Source of the DNA: Pseudomonas sp.
GTDB lineage: Bacteria; Pseudomonadota; Gammaproteobacteria; Pseudomonadales; Pseudomonadaceae
NCBI RefSeq assembly: GCF_028293835.1
Contig: NZ_JAQGNX010000082.1
Coordinates: 1 to 64,000, forward strand
Direction: 5' to 3'
DNA: 64,000 nucleotides
How positions within the stretch are numbered: position 1 is the stretch's first letter; every line of letters starts with the position of its first letter. The notes below the pieces were generated by a model. It searched no databases. It was not told the origin of the DNA and saw only the letters and a program-made list of their open reading frames with translations. A program made the translations under genes and the position numbers. Shown in pieces: positions 50,269 to 61,083 of the stretch.

Positions 50269-51051
50269 GTGACTGATTTCCCTATCTCTCTGACTCATCC
50301 AAATGCTGGGTGCGACGGCTGCCGAACCGGATCTGAACTGAATTTCGATTTTGCATTTGCCTACCAGCCCATCGTCGATCTGCGCGATCGCTCAGTATTT
50401 GCCCATGAAGCATTAGTGCGCGGTTCCAACGGTGAAGGTGCGCTTTCAATTCTGAGCCAGGTCGACGCGCAGAATCGCTACCGCTTCGACCAACGCTGCC
50501 GCATTCAAGCCATTGCCGGCGCTGCCAGACTGGGAATGCGCGAGCGCCTGTCGATCAATTTCCTGCCCAACGCGGTGTATCGCCCGGAATTGTGCATTCG
50601 CAGCACGCTTGAGGCCGCCAAGGAACATAACTTCCCGCTGAGCCAGCTGATTTTCGAGACCGTCGAGAGCGAACATCTAGATAACAATCGCCATCTGACC
50701 AATATTCTGCGTGAATACCGCGAATTCGGCTTCAAGACGGCCATCGACGACTTTGGCGCCGGTTATTCCGGGCTCACGTTGCTGGCTGATTTTCAGCCAG
50801 ATCTTATCAAGCTCGACATGGCGCTGATTCGAGATATCCATCAGGATCGGGTTCGTCAGGCTATCGTTCGTGGTGTTGTCACAATCTGTGCAGAGTTAGG
50901 CGTTACAGTCATCGCTGAAGGCATCGAAGTCGCCGGAGAGCGTGACTTTCTCACTGACTGCGGGATATTCCTGATGCAAGGCTATTTGTTCGCCAAGCCT
51001 GCATTCAACGCTTTAGCCCAGGTCGATCCTGGTGCCTGGCAGACTGTTTGA
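50269..51051 (+). CDS. rimA: EAL-domain phosphodiesterase RimA
   Basis: This 260-residue c-di-GMP phosphodiesterase starts with GTG 50269, preceded 6 bases upstream by AAGGAG; the longer frame from 50086 has no such site. A short Cys-containing N-terminus (NAGCDGCRTG) precedes the EAL domain. The catalytic set is present: HEALVRG, INFLPN, FETVESE, IDDFGAGYSG, KLDMALI and AEGIE. With the next two genes it forms rimABK as described in P. fluorescens, where RimA modulates RimK activity on ribosomal protein S6. Confidence 0.88.
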   Translation: MTDFPISLTHPNAGCDGCRTGSELNFDFAFAYQPIVDLRDRSVFAHEALVRGSNGEGALSILSQVDAQNRYRFDQRCRIQAIAGAARLGMRERLSINFLPNAVYRPELCIRSTLEAAKEHNFPLSQLIFETVESEHLDNNRHLTNILREYREFGFKTAIDDFGAGYSGLTLLADFQPDLIKLDMALIRDIHQDRVRQAIVRGVVTICAELGVTVIAEGIEVAGERDFLTDCGIFLMQGYLFAKPAFNALAQVDPGAWQTV

Positions 51052-51067
51052 GACGTACGGAATCGCT

Positions 51068-51550
51068 TTGAAAACATTTGATCATTTGACAGTCGTAGGT
51101 CTTCGCGAGTGGGTGGCGCTGCCGCATTTAGGGGTGGCCGGTCTACGCGCGAAAATCGATACCGGGGCCAGTACATCAAGCTTGCACGCGACTGAAATCG
51201 AGCCGTTCGAGCGTGACGGAGAGAAATGGGTACGCTTTAACGCGCACCTCGGCACGGTGGTGCAACTGCGCCATCGCCGCTGCGAAGCGTTGCTGGTTGC
51301 CATGAAGACCATAAAAAGCAGCAACGGCCACACCCAGGTCCGCTACGTCATCCGTACCACCCTTGCATTGGGTGATCGGGTCTGGCCGGTGGAATTTACC
51401 CTGGCTTGCCGAAAAGCCATGCGCTATCGCCTGTTGCTCGGCTCAAAAGCTCTGATAGACGGCCATTTGGTGGTTAATCCGGGTATTACATACGTTCAAG
51501 AAAAGCCGGCATTTCCGGCCTCTACTACCTCTGTCACAGGTGTTGCATGA
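51068..51550 (+). CDS. rimB: Aspartic-like Zn-protease-family protein RimB
   Basis: This 160-residue protein of the PF05618 family has the retropepsin-like motif [14 protein letters not shown]. The start is a TTG at 51068 with GGA before it, which matches the family N-terminus ([12 protein letters not shown]). It partly counteracts RimK modification of S6 in the P. fluorescens model. It ends in a 4-base overlap with rimK. Confidence 0.85.
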   Translation: MKTFDHLTVVGLREWVALPHLGVAGLRAKIDTGASTSSLHATEIEPFERDGEKWVRFNAHLGTVVQLRHRRCEALLVAMKTIKSSNGHTQVRYVIRTTLALGDRVWPVEFTLACRKAMRYRLLLGSKALIDGHLVVNPGITYVQEKPAFPASTTSVTGVA

Positions 51551-52452
51551 AGATCGCTGTGCTGTCGCGCAATCCGCGTCTGTATTCCACCCGTCGCATG
51601 GTCGAAGCGGGTACCGCCCGGGGCCATGAGATGGTGGTGATCGACACTCTGCGCGCGTATATGAATATCGCCAGTCATAAGCCGCAGATCCACTATCGCG
51701 GCAAGCCATTGGAAGATTTCGATGCGGTGATCCCGCGAATCGGTGCTTCGGTGACCTTTTATGGCTGCGCAGTATTGCGCCAGTTTGAAATGATGGGCGT
51801 ATTTCCGCTCAATGAATCAGTCGCCATTGCCCGCTCACGGGACAAGCTGCGCTCACTGCAACTGCTCTCTCGTCGCGGTGTTGGCTTGCCAGTGACCGGT
51901 TTTGCTCACTCCCCGGACGATATTCCCGACTTGATCCGAATGGTCAACGGCGCGCCGCTGGTCATCAAAGTACTTGAGGGTACCCAAGGTATCGGCGTGG
52001 TGCTGTGTGAAACAGCCACGGCAGCCGAGTCAGTGATCGAGGCATTCATGGGTCTCAAGCAAGACATCATGGTTCAGGAGTACATCAAGGAAGCAGGCGG
52101 CGCGGACATTCGCTGCTTCGTGGTGGGCGATAAGGTAATCGCTTCAATGAAGCGTCAGGCCAAGCCAGGAGAATTTCGTTCGAACCTGCACCGTGGCGGT
52201 AGCGCCAGCCTGATCAAGATAACCCCTGAAGAGCGCATGACGGCGATTCGTGCCGCCAAGGTCATGGGTCTAAGCGTGGCCGGTGTGGATATCCTGCGCT
52301 CCAATCACGGCCCGCTGGTCATGGAAGTGAATTCGTCGCCAGGCCTTGAAGGCATCGAAACCACCACCCAAAAGGACGTGGCCGGGATGATCATCGAATA
52401 TCTGGAGAAGAACAGCGGCCCGCACATGACCCGGACCAAAGGAAAGGGTTGA
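51547..52452 (+). CDS. rimK: ATP-dependent glutamate ligase RimK
   Basis: This 301-residue ATP-grasp ligase adds glutamates to the C-terminus of ribosomal protein S6. Motifs are [35 protein letters not shown] and [14 protein letters not shown]. The start overlaps the rimB stop (ATGA). A REP pair follows the stop. Confidence 0.94.
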   Translation: MKIAVLSRNPRLYSTRRMVEAGTARGHEMVVIDTLRAYMNIASHKPQIHYRGKPLEDFDAVIPRIGASVTFYGCAVLRQFEMMGVFPLNESVAIARSRDKLRSLQLLSRRGVGLPVTGFAHSPDDIPDLIRMVNGAPLVIKVLEGTQGIGVVLCETATAAESVIEAFMGLKQDIMVQEYIKEAGGADIRCFVVGDKVIASMKRQAKPGEFRSNLHRGGSASLIKITPEERMTAIRAAKVMGLSVAGVDILRSNHGPLVMEVNSSPGLEGIETTTQKDVAGMIIEYLEKNSGPHMTRTKGKG

Positions 52453-52464
52453 TAGAACTCGACC

Positions 52465-52536
52465 TGTAGGAGCCAACTTGTTGGCGAAGGATTTTGTGAA
52501 GCCCTCAAACCGCCTCGCCAACAAGTTGCCTCCTAC
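52465..52536. repeat. Inverted REP pair between rimK and envZ
   Basis: TGTAGGAGCCAACTTGTTGG and the inverted CGCCAACAAGTTGCCTCCTA enclose about 30 bases. It separates the convergent rimK and envZ genes. Confidence 0.82.
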
Positions 52537-52551
52537 CGATAACATAGCTTC

Positions 52552-53865
52552 CTAAACCGCATCCCTCGGCAGCATCAGGCCCAGCGGCAATCGCACCCGG
52601 GCCTCTAGTCCTCCACCTGAACGATTTCGCAGTTCGACGTTGCCGCCGTGCATGGCAGCGATGCGCTTGACGATGGCCAAACCCAACCCAGTGCCTTTGC
52701 CGCTACGGGCGCGGTCGCCCCGGATAAAGGGATTGAAGATGATTTCCAGCTCTGACGGATCAATTCCAGCCCCACGATCTAGCACGCTCAGCACCACGTA
52801 CGGGGCGCTGGCGTCACCTGACACATAAGCGGCAACTTCAATTCCGTTGCCGGCGTGGTGCATGGCATTGCCAATAAGATTGTTCAGCAAGCGCTTGAGG
52901 GAAACCCGACGCAGTGGAAACGGTGGAATCGGCTCCAGGCACAAACGAATCTGCTCTGTGGCCTGATTGAACGGTGCGACCACCTCCCGTACCAAGTCGC
53001 TGAGGTCGACTTCTTCAATCCGCTCATCACGCCCATCACGGATGAACGCCAGAAATTGGTCGAGGATCGCGTCCATGTCTTCGATGTCGCGGACCATGCC
53101 CTCAGTCAGTTCGTTTTCGTCGGTCATCAATTCAAGCGATAAACGCAGGCGAGTCAGCGGCGTCCGCAGGTCGTGGGAGACCCCCGCCAGCATCAACTCT
53201 CGCTCCTGCCCCGCCTGTTCGACGTCTTCAGCCATCTGGTTGAACGCACGATAGACCTCGGTCATTTCGCTGGGCGTATCGCTGATGGGCAACCGCACGC
53301 TACGGCCCTGCCCCAATTGACGAGCAGCGAAAACCAGACGCTTAAGCGGCTGATTCAACTGCCGGACAAATATCCAGGCCGACGCGGTAGACAACAATCC
53401 AATAGCAAGGAACCAGCCCAGCACGCTCCAGATCTTCTGGCCGCGCAATGGATGCGGATACAACGGTACTTTCAGCCAGCCATCACCCAGGCTTGGGGCA
53501 CGTACCCACAGTGCGGGTGGTGCATGCACACGCAAGCGTACTTCGGTGTCGGCGCCCAACTCGGCCTGCATCTGTCGCTGATAAATCTCGCTGTATGGCC
53601 AATGCTGCTCACCTTCCGGCACACCGCCGCCCACCACCCGAATCAGCCCTGCGGCTTCGGCAATGGCCGTACGGTCTTGCTCGTCAGCGGCCCAATATGC
53701 GCGCAACGTCAACGCGACACCGTGGCTGTACTGCCTGTCGACGAGCACGTCCTCGTTCATCAGCAGGTAAACCAGGGTGAGCGCCTTGGAAAACAGCACG
53801 ACGATCAACACCAGCCAGAGGGTGCGAGAGAAGAAGCTTTGCGGGAACCAGAGCGGGGTTTTCAT
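52552..53865 (-). CDS. envZ: Osmosensor histidine kinase EnvZ
   Basis: This 437-residue inner-membrane kinase has two membrane helices (about 15-35 and 155-175), a HAMP domain, a phospho-acceptor box GVSHDLRTPLTRLRLSLE and an ATP site with DRGAGI and GTGLGLAIV. The start MKTPLWFPQSFF matches the family; a longer frame to 53925 is rejected. It phosphorylates OmpR, encoded 176 bp upstream on the same strand. Confidence 0.92.
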   Translation of the reverse strand: MKTPLWFPQSFFSRTLWLVLIVVLFSKALTLVYLLMNEDVLVDRQYSHGVALTLRAYWAADEQDRTAIAEAAGLIRVVGGGVPEGEQHWPYSEIYQRQMQAELGADTEVRLRVHAPPALWVRAPSLGDGWLKVPLYPHPLRGQKIWSVLGWFLAIGLLSTASAWIFVRQLNQPLKRLVFAARQLGQGRSVRLPISDTPSEMTEVYRAFNQMAEDVEQAGQERELMLAGVSHDLRTPLTRLRLSLELMTDENELTEGMVRDIEDMDAILDQFLAFIRDGRDERIEEVDLSDLVREVVAPFNQATEQIRLCLEPIPPFPLRRVSLKRLLNNLIGNAMHHAGNGIEVAAYVSGDASAPYVVLSVLDRGAGIDPSELEIIFNPFIRGDRARSGKGTGLGLAIVKRIAAMHGGNVELRNRSGGGLEARVRLPLGLMLPRDAV

Positions 53866-54041
53866 GACGGATAAGTTACACACTTTGCAGGTGCGAGGCG
53901 GACTCGCGGAGTTGACGGGTTGCAAACGGCATCAGTGGCACGATTACCCACACCAAAAACGCCGATAACCCTTCAGAGGGTTATCAACGGTATGGATGAA
54001 TTCGGCGCCTTGGGCGGCTCACACCTACAAAAAAGCGCATG

Positions 54042-54782
54042 TTATTTGGTGCCAGCACCATCTGGAACGAATACGTAACCCACTCCCCAGACTGTCTGGA
54101 TATAACGAGGCTTGGAAGGGTCCGGCTCGATCAGTCGACGCAAGCGTGAAATCTGCACGTCGATGGAGCGCTCCAATGCGTCCCACTCACGGCCACGTGC
54201 CAGGTTCATCAATTTGTCCCGGGTCAGTGGCTCACGGGCGTGCATCACCAATGCTTTTAGCACCGCGAATTCGCCAGTGGTCAGCATGTGTACTTCGTCA
54301 CCGCGCTTGAGTTCACGGGTTGCCAGCGAGAGTTCGTAGTCGCCGAAGGACACAGACTCGTCTTCGCTGCCGGGCGCGCCAGGTACAGGCGCAGTCTGGC
54401 GACGTAGAACAGCCTTGACCCGCGCCATCAACTCATCGGGGTTGAATGGTTTGGACAGGTAGTCGTCAGCGCCTAATTCCAGGCCACGGATACGGCTGAG
54501 CTCATCGCCTTTAGCGGTGAGCATGATGATCGGCACCTGATTGTTGGCCGCACGCAGGCGACGACAGGCGGAGAGTCCGTCTTCACCCGGCAACATCAAG
54601 TCCAGCACAACAAGGTGAAAAACCTCACGGGCCAGCAAGCGGTCCATTTGCTCGACGTTCGCTACAGCGCGTGCGCGATAACCCTTGCTGGTGAAAAAAC
54701 GTTCTAACAGGCTGCTTAATCCTGGATCGTCGTCAACGATGAGGATTTTTTCCCCTTCAGCAGTTTGTGCAGTGCTGCTCAT
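54042..54782 (-). CDS. ompR: Osmoregulation response regulator OmpR
   Basis: This 246-residue response regulator has a receiver with acceptor Asp in LVVLDLMLPGEDGL and a winged-helix C-terminal domain (ERSIDVQISRLRRLIEPD, YIQTVWGVGYVFVP). It is the partner of EnvZ and lies first in the ompR-envZ unit. Confidence 0.94.
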   Translation of the reverse strand: MSSTAQTAEGEKILIVDDDPGLSSLLERFFTSKGYRARAVANVEQMDRLLAREVFHLVVLDLMLPGEDGLSACRRLRAANNQVPIIMLTAKGDELSRIRGLELGADDYLSKPFNPDELMARVKAVLRRQTAPVPGAPGSEDESVSFGDYELSLATRELKRGDEVHMLTTGEFAVLKALVMHAREPLTRDKLMNLARGREWDALERSIDVQISRLRRLIEPDPSKPRYIQTVWGVGYVFVPDGAGTK

Positions 54783-55021
54783 TGGAAGCTCCTTTAATCT
54801 CGGCGCGCATTATGGCGTAGCTACCGACTTACGTACTGAGTGCATTGTTAGCAGATTTTTCCGGCGCCGCCAGCAACGGTTGTGGATAGCCTCCTTTACA
54901 GGCTTCAATCCCCCTAATCGTAGATCGCCGGGTATAATGCGCCGCCGCGAAGTCAGGCAGCCCTGACCTAGCCGTTCGCAAATAGTCGTATTTTTTTGTT
55001 CACAATTTGCCAGGTGGTTTT

Positions 55022-57346
55022 ATGGACAGCATCAACAGCCGCATCGCCGAGGAACTCGGCGTCCGCCCACAGCAGGTCGCAGCGGCCGTCGCTCTGCTTG
55101 ATGAAGGTTCAACCGTGCCCTTCATCTCTCGCTACCGCAAAGAAGTGACCGGCAGCCTCGATGACACCCAGTTACGTCATCTGGAAGAACGCCTGCGCTA
55201 CCTGCGTGAACTCGACGAACGGCGCATCAGCATCCTTGCCAGCATCGAAGAACAAGGCAAGCTGACGCCCGAATTGGCTCGAGACATCAAACTCGCTGAC
55301 ACCAGAACCCGTCTTGAAGACTTATACCTGCCTTACAAGCAAAAACGCCGCACCAAGGGCCAAATCGCCTTGGAAGCCGGTCTGGGCGAACTGGCCGATG
55401 GCCTGTTCAACGACCCGAGCCTGACGCCGGACAGCGAAGCCGCGCGCTTCGTCAATGCCGAAAAGGGCGTGGCGGATGTGAAGGCCGCACTCGAAGGCGC
55501 CAAGTACATCCTGATGGAGCGCTTTGCCGAAGACGCCAACTTGCTCGACAAGCTGCGCAGCTTTCTCAAGCATGAATCGGTAATCAGTGCCCGAGTGGTG
55601 GCTGGCAAGGAAGAAGAAGGCGCCAAATTCCGCGACTATTTCGAACATGACGAACCGCTGAAGAGCATGCCGTCGCACCGTGCGCTGGCTATTTTCCGCG
55701 GCCGCAACGAAGGCTTTCTCAGTTCGTCCCTGAAAGTCGGCGAAGAATTGCCGGGCGCCATGCACCCGTGCGAAATGATGATCAGCGAGCGTTTCGGCCT
55801 ACAGAACCAGAACCGTCCTGCTGACAAGTGGCTGGCAGAAGTCGTGCGCTGGACCTGGAAGGTCAAACTCTATACCCATCTGGAAACCGACTTGCTGGGC
55901 GAGTTGCGCGAAGGCGCGGAAACCGAAGCGATCAATGTTTTCGCGCACAATTTGCATGACTTGCTGTTGGCCGCGCCCGCTGGCCCGCGCGCAACGTTGG
56001 GCCTTGACCCAGGCCTGCGCACCGGCTGCAAGGTCGCGGTGGTCGACGCCACCGGCAAGCTGTTGGACTACGCCACGGTCTACCCGCACGTTCCGAAAAA
56101 TCAGTGGGACCAGACCATCGCGGTATTGGCCGCCCTGTGCGCCAAGCATGCAGTGGACCTAATTGCCATCGGCAACGGCACAGCCAGCCGTGAAACCGAC
56201 AAACTGGCAGCTGAACTGATCAAAAAATACCCAGGCCTGAAAATGACCAAGGTCATGGTTTCCGAAGCTGGCGCCTCTGTGTATTCAGCTTCCGAGTTAG
56301 CGGCCAAGGAGTTCCCGGACCTGGACGTGACCATCCGTGGCGCGGTGTCGATTGCTCGTCGCCTGCAGGATCCACTGGCTGAGCTGGTGAAAATCGATCC
56401 TAAATCCATCGGTGTCGGCCAGTACCAGCACGACGTATCTCAGTTGAAACTGGCCCGGGGCCTGGACGCAGTGGTTGAAGACTGTGTGAACGCCGTCGGT
56501 GTTGATGTGAACACCGCCTCAGTGGCGTTGCTGGCGCGTATTTCCGGCCTCAACTTCACCCTGGCACAAAATATTGTCAGCCACCGCGACGAGAACGGCG
56601 CGTTCAAAACCCGAGCGTCGCTGAAAAAAGTCAGCCGCCTCGGCGAAAAGACCTACGAGCAGGCTGCTGGTTTCTTGCGTGTCATGAACGGCGATAACCC
56701 GTTGGACTCGTCAGCCGTCCACCCGGAAGCGTACCCGTTGGTGCAGCGTATCGCGGCTGAAACCGACCGCGATATCCGCTCGCTGATCGGCGATGCCAGT
56801 TTCCTCAAGCGCCTGGACCCGAAAAAATACACCGATGAAACGTTTGGCCTGCCAACCGTGACCGACATCTTGCAGGAACTGGAAAAGCCAGGCCGGGATC
56901 CAAGGCCTGAGTTCAAAACGGCTGAGTTCCAGGAAGGCGTTGAAGAACTCAAGGACTTGCAGCCGGGCATGATCCTCGAAGGCGTAGTGACCAACGTCAC
57001 CAACTTCGGTGCTTTCGTCGATATCGGCGTGCATCAGGATGGTTTGGTGCATATCTCCGCGCTTTCGGAGAAGTTCATCAAGGATCCGCGGGAAGCGGTC
57101 AAAGCCGGTGACGTGGTAAAGGTCAAGGTCATGGAAATTGATATCCCACGCAAACGTGTCGGGTTGTCGATGCGCATGGGCGATACGCCGGGCGAAAAAA
57201 TTGACGGCGCACGGGGTGCTCGTCCTGGCTCAGCGCCGCGCGCCCAGCAAAGCGCCCCACGAAAAGAAGCGCCGCCAGCCGTGGCTCCCGTGAATAACGC
57301 CATGGCTTCATTGTTTGCCAACGCCAAACAGCTGAAGAAACGCTAA
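55022..57346 (+). CDS. tex: Tex-family RNA-binding transcription accessory protein
   Basis: This 774-residue cytoplasmic protein contains, in order, a helical N-terminus ([17 protein letters not shown]), a YqgF-like nuclease fold ([17 protein letters not shown]), helix-hairpin-helix repeats and a C-terminal S1 RNA-binding domain ([20 protein letters not shown]). The start ATG 55022 is chosen over 55007. The next gene begins within its stop (TAATG). Confidence 0.94.
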   Translation: MDSINSRIAEELGVRPQQVAAAVALLDEGSTVPFISRYRKEVTGSLDDTQLRHLEERLRYLRELDERRISILASIEEQGKLTPELARDIKLADTRTRLEDLYLPYKQKRRTKGQIALEAGLGELADGLFNDPSLTPDSEAARFVNAEKGVADVKAALEGAKYILMERFAEDANLLDKLRSFLKHESVISARVVAGKEEEGAKFRDYFEHDEPLKSMPSHRALAIFRGRNEGFLSSSLKVGEELPGAMHPCEMMISERFGLQNQNRPADKWLAEVVRWTWKVKLYTHLETDLLGELREGAETEAINVFAHNLHDLLLAAPAGPRATLGLDPGLRTGCKVAVVDATGKLLDYATVYPHVPKNQWDQTIAVLAALCAKHAVDLIAIGNGTASRETDKLAAELIKKYPGLKMTKVMVSEAGASVYSASELAAKEFPDLDVTIRGAVSIARRLQDPLAELVKIDPKSIGVGQYQHDVSQLKLARGLDAVVEDCVNAVGVDVNTASVALLARISGLNFTLAQNIVSHRDENGAFKTRASLKKVSRLGEKTYEQAAGFLRVMNGDNPLDSSAVHPEAYPLVQRIAAETDRDIRSLIGDASFLKRLDPKKYTDETFGLPTVTDILQELEKPGRDPRPEFKTAEFQEGVEELKDLQPGMILEGVVTNVTNFGAFVDIGVHQDGLVHISALSEKFIKDPREAVKAGDVVKVKVMEIDIPRKRVGLSMRMGDTPGEKIDGARGARPGSAPRAQQSAPRKEAPPAVAPVNNAMASLFANAKQLKKR

Positions 57347-57729
57347 TGCAAATTCCTGACGGACTGACTCAAAGCGCGTTTTTCACTACCCTCGGCTGCC
57401 AGCTGATTAGTCTGGACGACGGCATCGCCCACGTCTCGCTTGGGCTGGAGCCGCATCTACGCAATCGCGGCAACGTAATGCACGGCGGCGCCATCTTCAG
57501 TCTGGTTGATATCACCATGGGACTGGCCTGTTCCAGTTCCCACGGCTTCGATCAGCAGAGTGTGACCATCGAGTGCAAGATCAACTATATGCGCTCGGTC
57601 TCCGAGGGCGAAGTGCTATGCATCGCCAAGGTGTTACATGCAGGGCGGCGCACACTGGTCGTTGAAGCGGACGTGGTCCAGGGCGATAAACTGGTCGCTA
57701 AAGCGCAAGGCACGTTCGCTGTCGTCTAG
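57346..57729 (+). CDS. PaaI/hotdog-fold thioesterase
   Basis: This 127-residue hotdog protein has the PaaI motif RNRGNVMHGGAIFSLVDITM. Its start overlaps the tex stop by one base (TAATG), so it is probably co-translated. The substrate is likely an aryl- or acyl-CoA, but this is not determined. Confidence 0.85.
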   Translation: MQIPDGLTQSAFFTTLGCQLISLDDGIAHVSLGLEPHLRNRGNVMHGGAIFSLVDITMGLACSSSHGFDQQSVTIECKINYMRSVSEGEVLCIAKVLHAGRRTLVVEADVVQGDKLVAKAQGTFAVV

Positions 57730-57751
57730 CTGTCGGACATCGATATGGGTT

Positions 57752-57783
57752 AATTTCGACACTGAGCGAACGGTGTCGAAATT
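57752..57783 (+). terminator. Hairpin after the tex-thioesterase unit
   Basis: AATTTCGACAC (57752-57762) and GTGTCGAAATT (57773-57783) form a perfect 11-bp stem with a 10-base loop, followed by a short T-rich end (TTCCTATTTTT). Confidence 0.65.
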
Positions 57784-57928
57784 TCCTATTTTTGGTGCAG
57801 CCAAATCGTACAACGGGTATCGGCACACCCAACCAAAACCAGGCGATGACGCCAGTTCTTCTCTTCACCCTTGTAGATGGTCATATCCACCCCCATATTG
57901 GGGCGACTGACGCGTGAAGGAATCTAAC

Positions 57929-59515
57929 TTGAGCGAACTTCTCAACCGCCGCCTGGCTTTGCTAAGCGAGCCTACTCACCTCTCCTTGCTGGAGCAGTGC
58001 CTGCACGGTATTGAGCGTGAATGCCTACGCGTAACTGACCAGGCACGCCTGGCACAGACCCCGCACCCGGAAGCATTGGGTGCAGCATTGACCAATGAAC
58101 AAATCACTACGGACTATTCTGAGTCGCTGCTGGAGTTCATCACTCCGGCATTGGCGGACCCGGCCGACACCCTCGCCAGCCTGGACAAGATTCACCGCTA
58201 CGCCTATAGCAAACTCGGCACCGAATACTTATGGAGCCCGTCGATGCCGTGCCCGCTGCCGGCCGAGGAAGATATTCCGATCGCCTACTATGGCACCTCG
58301 AATATCGGCCAGCTGAAGTATGTTTACCGCAAGGGCCTGGCGCTGCGTTATGGCAAATCCATGCAGTGCATTGCCGGGATTCATTACAACTTCTCGTTGC
58401 CAGAAAAGCTCTGGCCAGTGCTTCGGCAAGCGGACAACTTCGTCGGCAGTGATCGTGATTTCCAATCGTCCTCCTACATTTCGCTGATTCGTAACTTCCG
58501 CCGCTATAGCTGGTTGCTGATGTACTTATTCGGCGCGTCGCCGGCCCTGGACGCAGGGTTCTTGCGCGGCCGTTCGCATCAGTTGGAGCAATGGGACGCA
58601 GAAACCTTGTTCTTGCCGTATGCCACCAGTCTGCGCATGAGTGATCTTGGTTACCAGAGCAACGCCCAGGCCGGCCTGACGCCGTGCTACAACAACCTGA
58701 GCAGCTACATCGACAGCTTGCGTGAGGCGGTGGCGACCCCGTATGCGCCGTATGTGGAGATCGGCACCCGCAAAGATGGCGAGTGGATTCAGCTCAATAC
58801 CAACATTTTGCAGATCGAAAACGAGTACTACTCCACCATCCGCCCGAAACGCGTGACCTATTCCGGCGAGCGTCCGATTCAGGCATTGATGGCCCGTGGC
58901 GTGCAGTATGTTGAAGTCCGCTGTCTGGACATCAACCCGTTCTTGCCGATGGGTATCGATTTGGAGCAAGCGCGGTTCATCGATGCGTTCGTGCTGTATT
59001 GCGCGCTGCAAGACAGTCCGCAGCTGGCAGATAACGAATGCGCCAATGCAGAATCGAACTTCAAGACGGTGGTCAAGGAAGGTCGTCGTCCGGGCCTGGA
59101 ATTGCGCCGCAATGACAGCACGATGGAACTGAAGGCCTGGGCAACCGAGCTGTTGGAAAAAATCACTCCGTTGGCGCAGTTACTCGATCAAAGCCATGGC
59201 GGCGAAGAGCATTCAAAGTCTATTGCAGCCCAGCAAGCCAAGGTCAAAGACGCATCGCTAACACCTTCGGCCCAAGTGTTGGCGAGCATGAGCAAACATT
59301 CGGAAGGCTTCACCGCGTTCTCTTTCCGTCAGAGCCAGGCGCATGCTGAGTATTTCCGCAGCGAACCCTTGAGCGTTGAAGACCAGTCGCACTTCGAAAC
59401 CCTGGCTCGCACCTCCATTGCCCAACAGGCAGAACTGGAACAAACCGAAGAGATGGTCGATTTCGATACGTTCGTGGGTTCGTATCAGGCAAGTATCCTG
59501 GCCATCAGTAACTGA
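57929..59515 (+). CDS. gshA: Glutamate-cysteine ligase
   Basis: This 528-residue ligase performs the first step of glutathione synthesis. The proteobacterial-type motifs are [33 protein letters not shown] and [12 protein letters not shown]. The start is taken as TTG 57929, which has AAGGA 7 bases upstream and matches the family start ([11 protein letters not shown]); a GTG at 57914 is the alternative. REP elements follow the stop. Confidence 0.93.
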   Translation: MSELLNRRLALLSEPTHLSLLEQCLHGIERECLRVTDQARLAQTPHPEALGAALTNEQITTDYSESLLEFITPALADPADTLASLDKIHRYAYSKLGTEYLWSPSMPCPLPAEEDIPIAYYGTSNIGQLKYVYRKGLALRYGKSMQCIAGIHYNFSLPEKLWPVLRQADNFVGSDRDFQSSSYISLIRNFRRYSWLLMYLFGASPALDAGFLRGRSHQLEQWDAETLFLPYATSLRMSDLGYQSNAQAGLTPCYNNLSSYIDSLREAVATPYAPYVEIGTRKDGEWIQLNTNILQIENEYYSTIRPKRVTYSGERPIQALMARGVQYVEVRCLDINPFLPMGIDLEQARFIDAFVLYCALQDSPQLADNECANAESNFKTVVKEGRRPGLELRRNDSTMELKAWATELLEKITPLAQLLDQSHGGEEHSKSIAAQQAKVKDASLTPSAQVLASMSKHSEGFTAFSFRQSQAHAEYFRSEPLSVEDQSHFETLARTSIAQQAELEQTEEMVDFDTFVGSYQASILAISN

Positions 59516-59518
59516 AAA

Positions 59519-59642
59519 GCTCGCCAACAAGTTGGCTACTGAAATTGGCGGTCTTGCCTCGATATCTGTAGGAGACAACTTGTTGGCGAGGCGGCGTACC
59601 TTACACACCGCATCAGACCTCTCGCCAGCAAGTTGACTCCTC
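59519..59642. repeat. One single and one paired REP element after gshA
   Basis: An inverted single REP (CTCGCCAACAAGTTGGCTAC, 59519-59540) is followed by a full inverted pair (59566-59642) starting TGTAGGAGACAACTTGTTGG. They lie between the convergent gshA and argA genes. Confidence 0.8.
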
Positions 59643-59655
59643 CAGAGGATCTGCC

Positions 59656-60954
59656 TTATAGCGCCTTTTCGAATATCTTCGAGTTACGCTGATAGTTGTA
59701 TAGCGACGCCCTGGCGCTAGGCAGGCGGTCAACGCTGCTGGGCTCGAACCCGCGTTCACGGAACCAGTGCGCTGTGCGGGTGGTGAGGACGAACAGGGTT
59801 TTCAAGCCTTGCTCCCGGGCACGGACTTCAATTCGCTCCAATAACACATCCCCACGACCACCGTGACGGTACTCCGGGTTGACAGCCAGACAGGCCAGCT
59901 CGCCAGCGTCTGAATCAGCAATCTGATACAACGCCGCGCAGGCAATGATCAGCCCTTCGCGCTCGACAACGCTGAACTGCTCGATCTCGCGCTCCAGTAC
60001 TTCCCGCGAGCGACGCACCAAAATGCCCTGCTCTTCCAGGGGGCTGATCAGATCCATCAAGCCGCCGACGTCTTCGATTGCCGCCTCACGCACCTGTTCG
60101 AACTGCTCTTGGGCGACCAACGTACCGCCACCGTCCCGGGTAAACAGTTCGGTCAACAGTGCGCCGTCTTCGGCGTAGCTGACGATATGGCTGCGACCTA
60201 CGCCGCCACGGCAGGCTTGCGCCGCCGCATCGAGCAATTCGGCCTGATAATTACTGCCCAGGCGTTGCATGTGCGCCGGAACCTGCTGCGGACGCAGCTC
60301 ACGGACCAAACGGCCCTGCTCATCCAGCAAACCGCGCTCGGCACCAAACAGCAGCAGTTTATCGGCGCCTAGATCAATGGCGGCACGGGTGGCGACGTCT
60401 TCGCAGGCGATATTGAAAATCTCCCCGGTCGGCGAATAGCCCAGCGGTGACAACAGCACAATCGAGCGCTCATCCAGCAGCCGGTTGATGCCTTTGCGAT
60501 CAACCCGACGCACTTCGCCGGTGTGGTGATAGTCCACGCCCTCAACCACACCAAACGGCCGGGCCGTGATCCAATTGCCGCTGGTCACCCGCAGCCGAGA
60601 ACCCTGCATCGGTGATGCGGCCATATCCATGGACAGACGGGCTTCGATGGTAATACGCAGATGCCCGACGGCGTCGATCACGCACTCCAGGGTCTCGGCA
60701 TCGGTAATGCGCAGGTCACGGTGGAAACGTGGCGTAAGGCCGCGCTCGGCAAGACGGCTTTCAATTTGCGGGCGCGAGCCATGGACCAATACCAACCGCA
60801 CGCCCAGGCTGTGCAACAGCACCAGATCGTGAACGATATTACCGAAGTTCGGATGCGCAACGCCGTCGCCGGGGAGCATGACGACAAAGGTGCGATCGCG
60901 GTGGGCATTGATGTATGGCGAAGCGTGGCGAAGCCAATTTACGTATTCGTGCAT
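59656..60954 (-). CDS. argA: Amino-acid N-acetyltransferase (arginine synthesis)
   Basis: This 432-residue enzyme makes N-acetylglutamate. An N-terminal amino-acid-kinase-like domain (VRLVLVHGSRPQIESRL) is followed by a GNAT domain (LAVNPEYRHGGRGDVLLERI). The start MHEYVNWLRHASPYI gives the family length. An in-frame extension to 60999 is rejected. argE lies 130 bp upstream on the same strand. Confidence 0.94.
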   Translation of the reverse strand: MHEYVNWLRHASPYINAHRDRTFVVMLPGDGVAHPNFGNIVHDLVLLHSLGVRLVLVHGSRPQIESRLAERGLTPRFHRDLRITDAETLECVIDAVGHLRITIEARLSMDMAASPMQGSRLRVTSGNWITARPFGVVEGVDYHHTGEVRRVDRKGINRLLDERSIVLLSPLGYSPTGEIFNIACEDVATRAAIDLGADKLLLFGAERGLLDEQGRLVRELRPQQVPAHMQRLGSNYQAELLDAAAQACRGGVGRSHIVSYAEDGALLTELFTRDGGGTLVAQEQFEQVREAAIEDVGGLMDLISPLEEQGILVRRSREVLEREIEQFSVVEREGLIIACAALYQIADSDAGELACLAVNPEYRHGGRGDVLLERIEVRAREQGLKTLFVLTTRTAHWFRERGFEPSSVDRLPSARASLYNYQRNSKIFEKAL

Positions 60955-61083
60955 AACGTGAAGAGCCTGTAAAAATTGGACGAAAGCGAAACAACACACA
61001 GCGTTGTGGTGGTTATCGTCGGATCAGGCATCGCAACACGCGCACTCTCCTTCTGGTTAAAGGCCATTTGAATAGGGCCAGAC

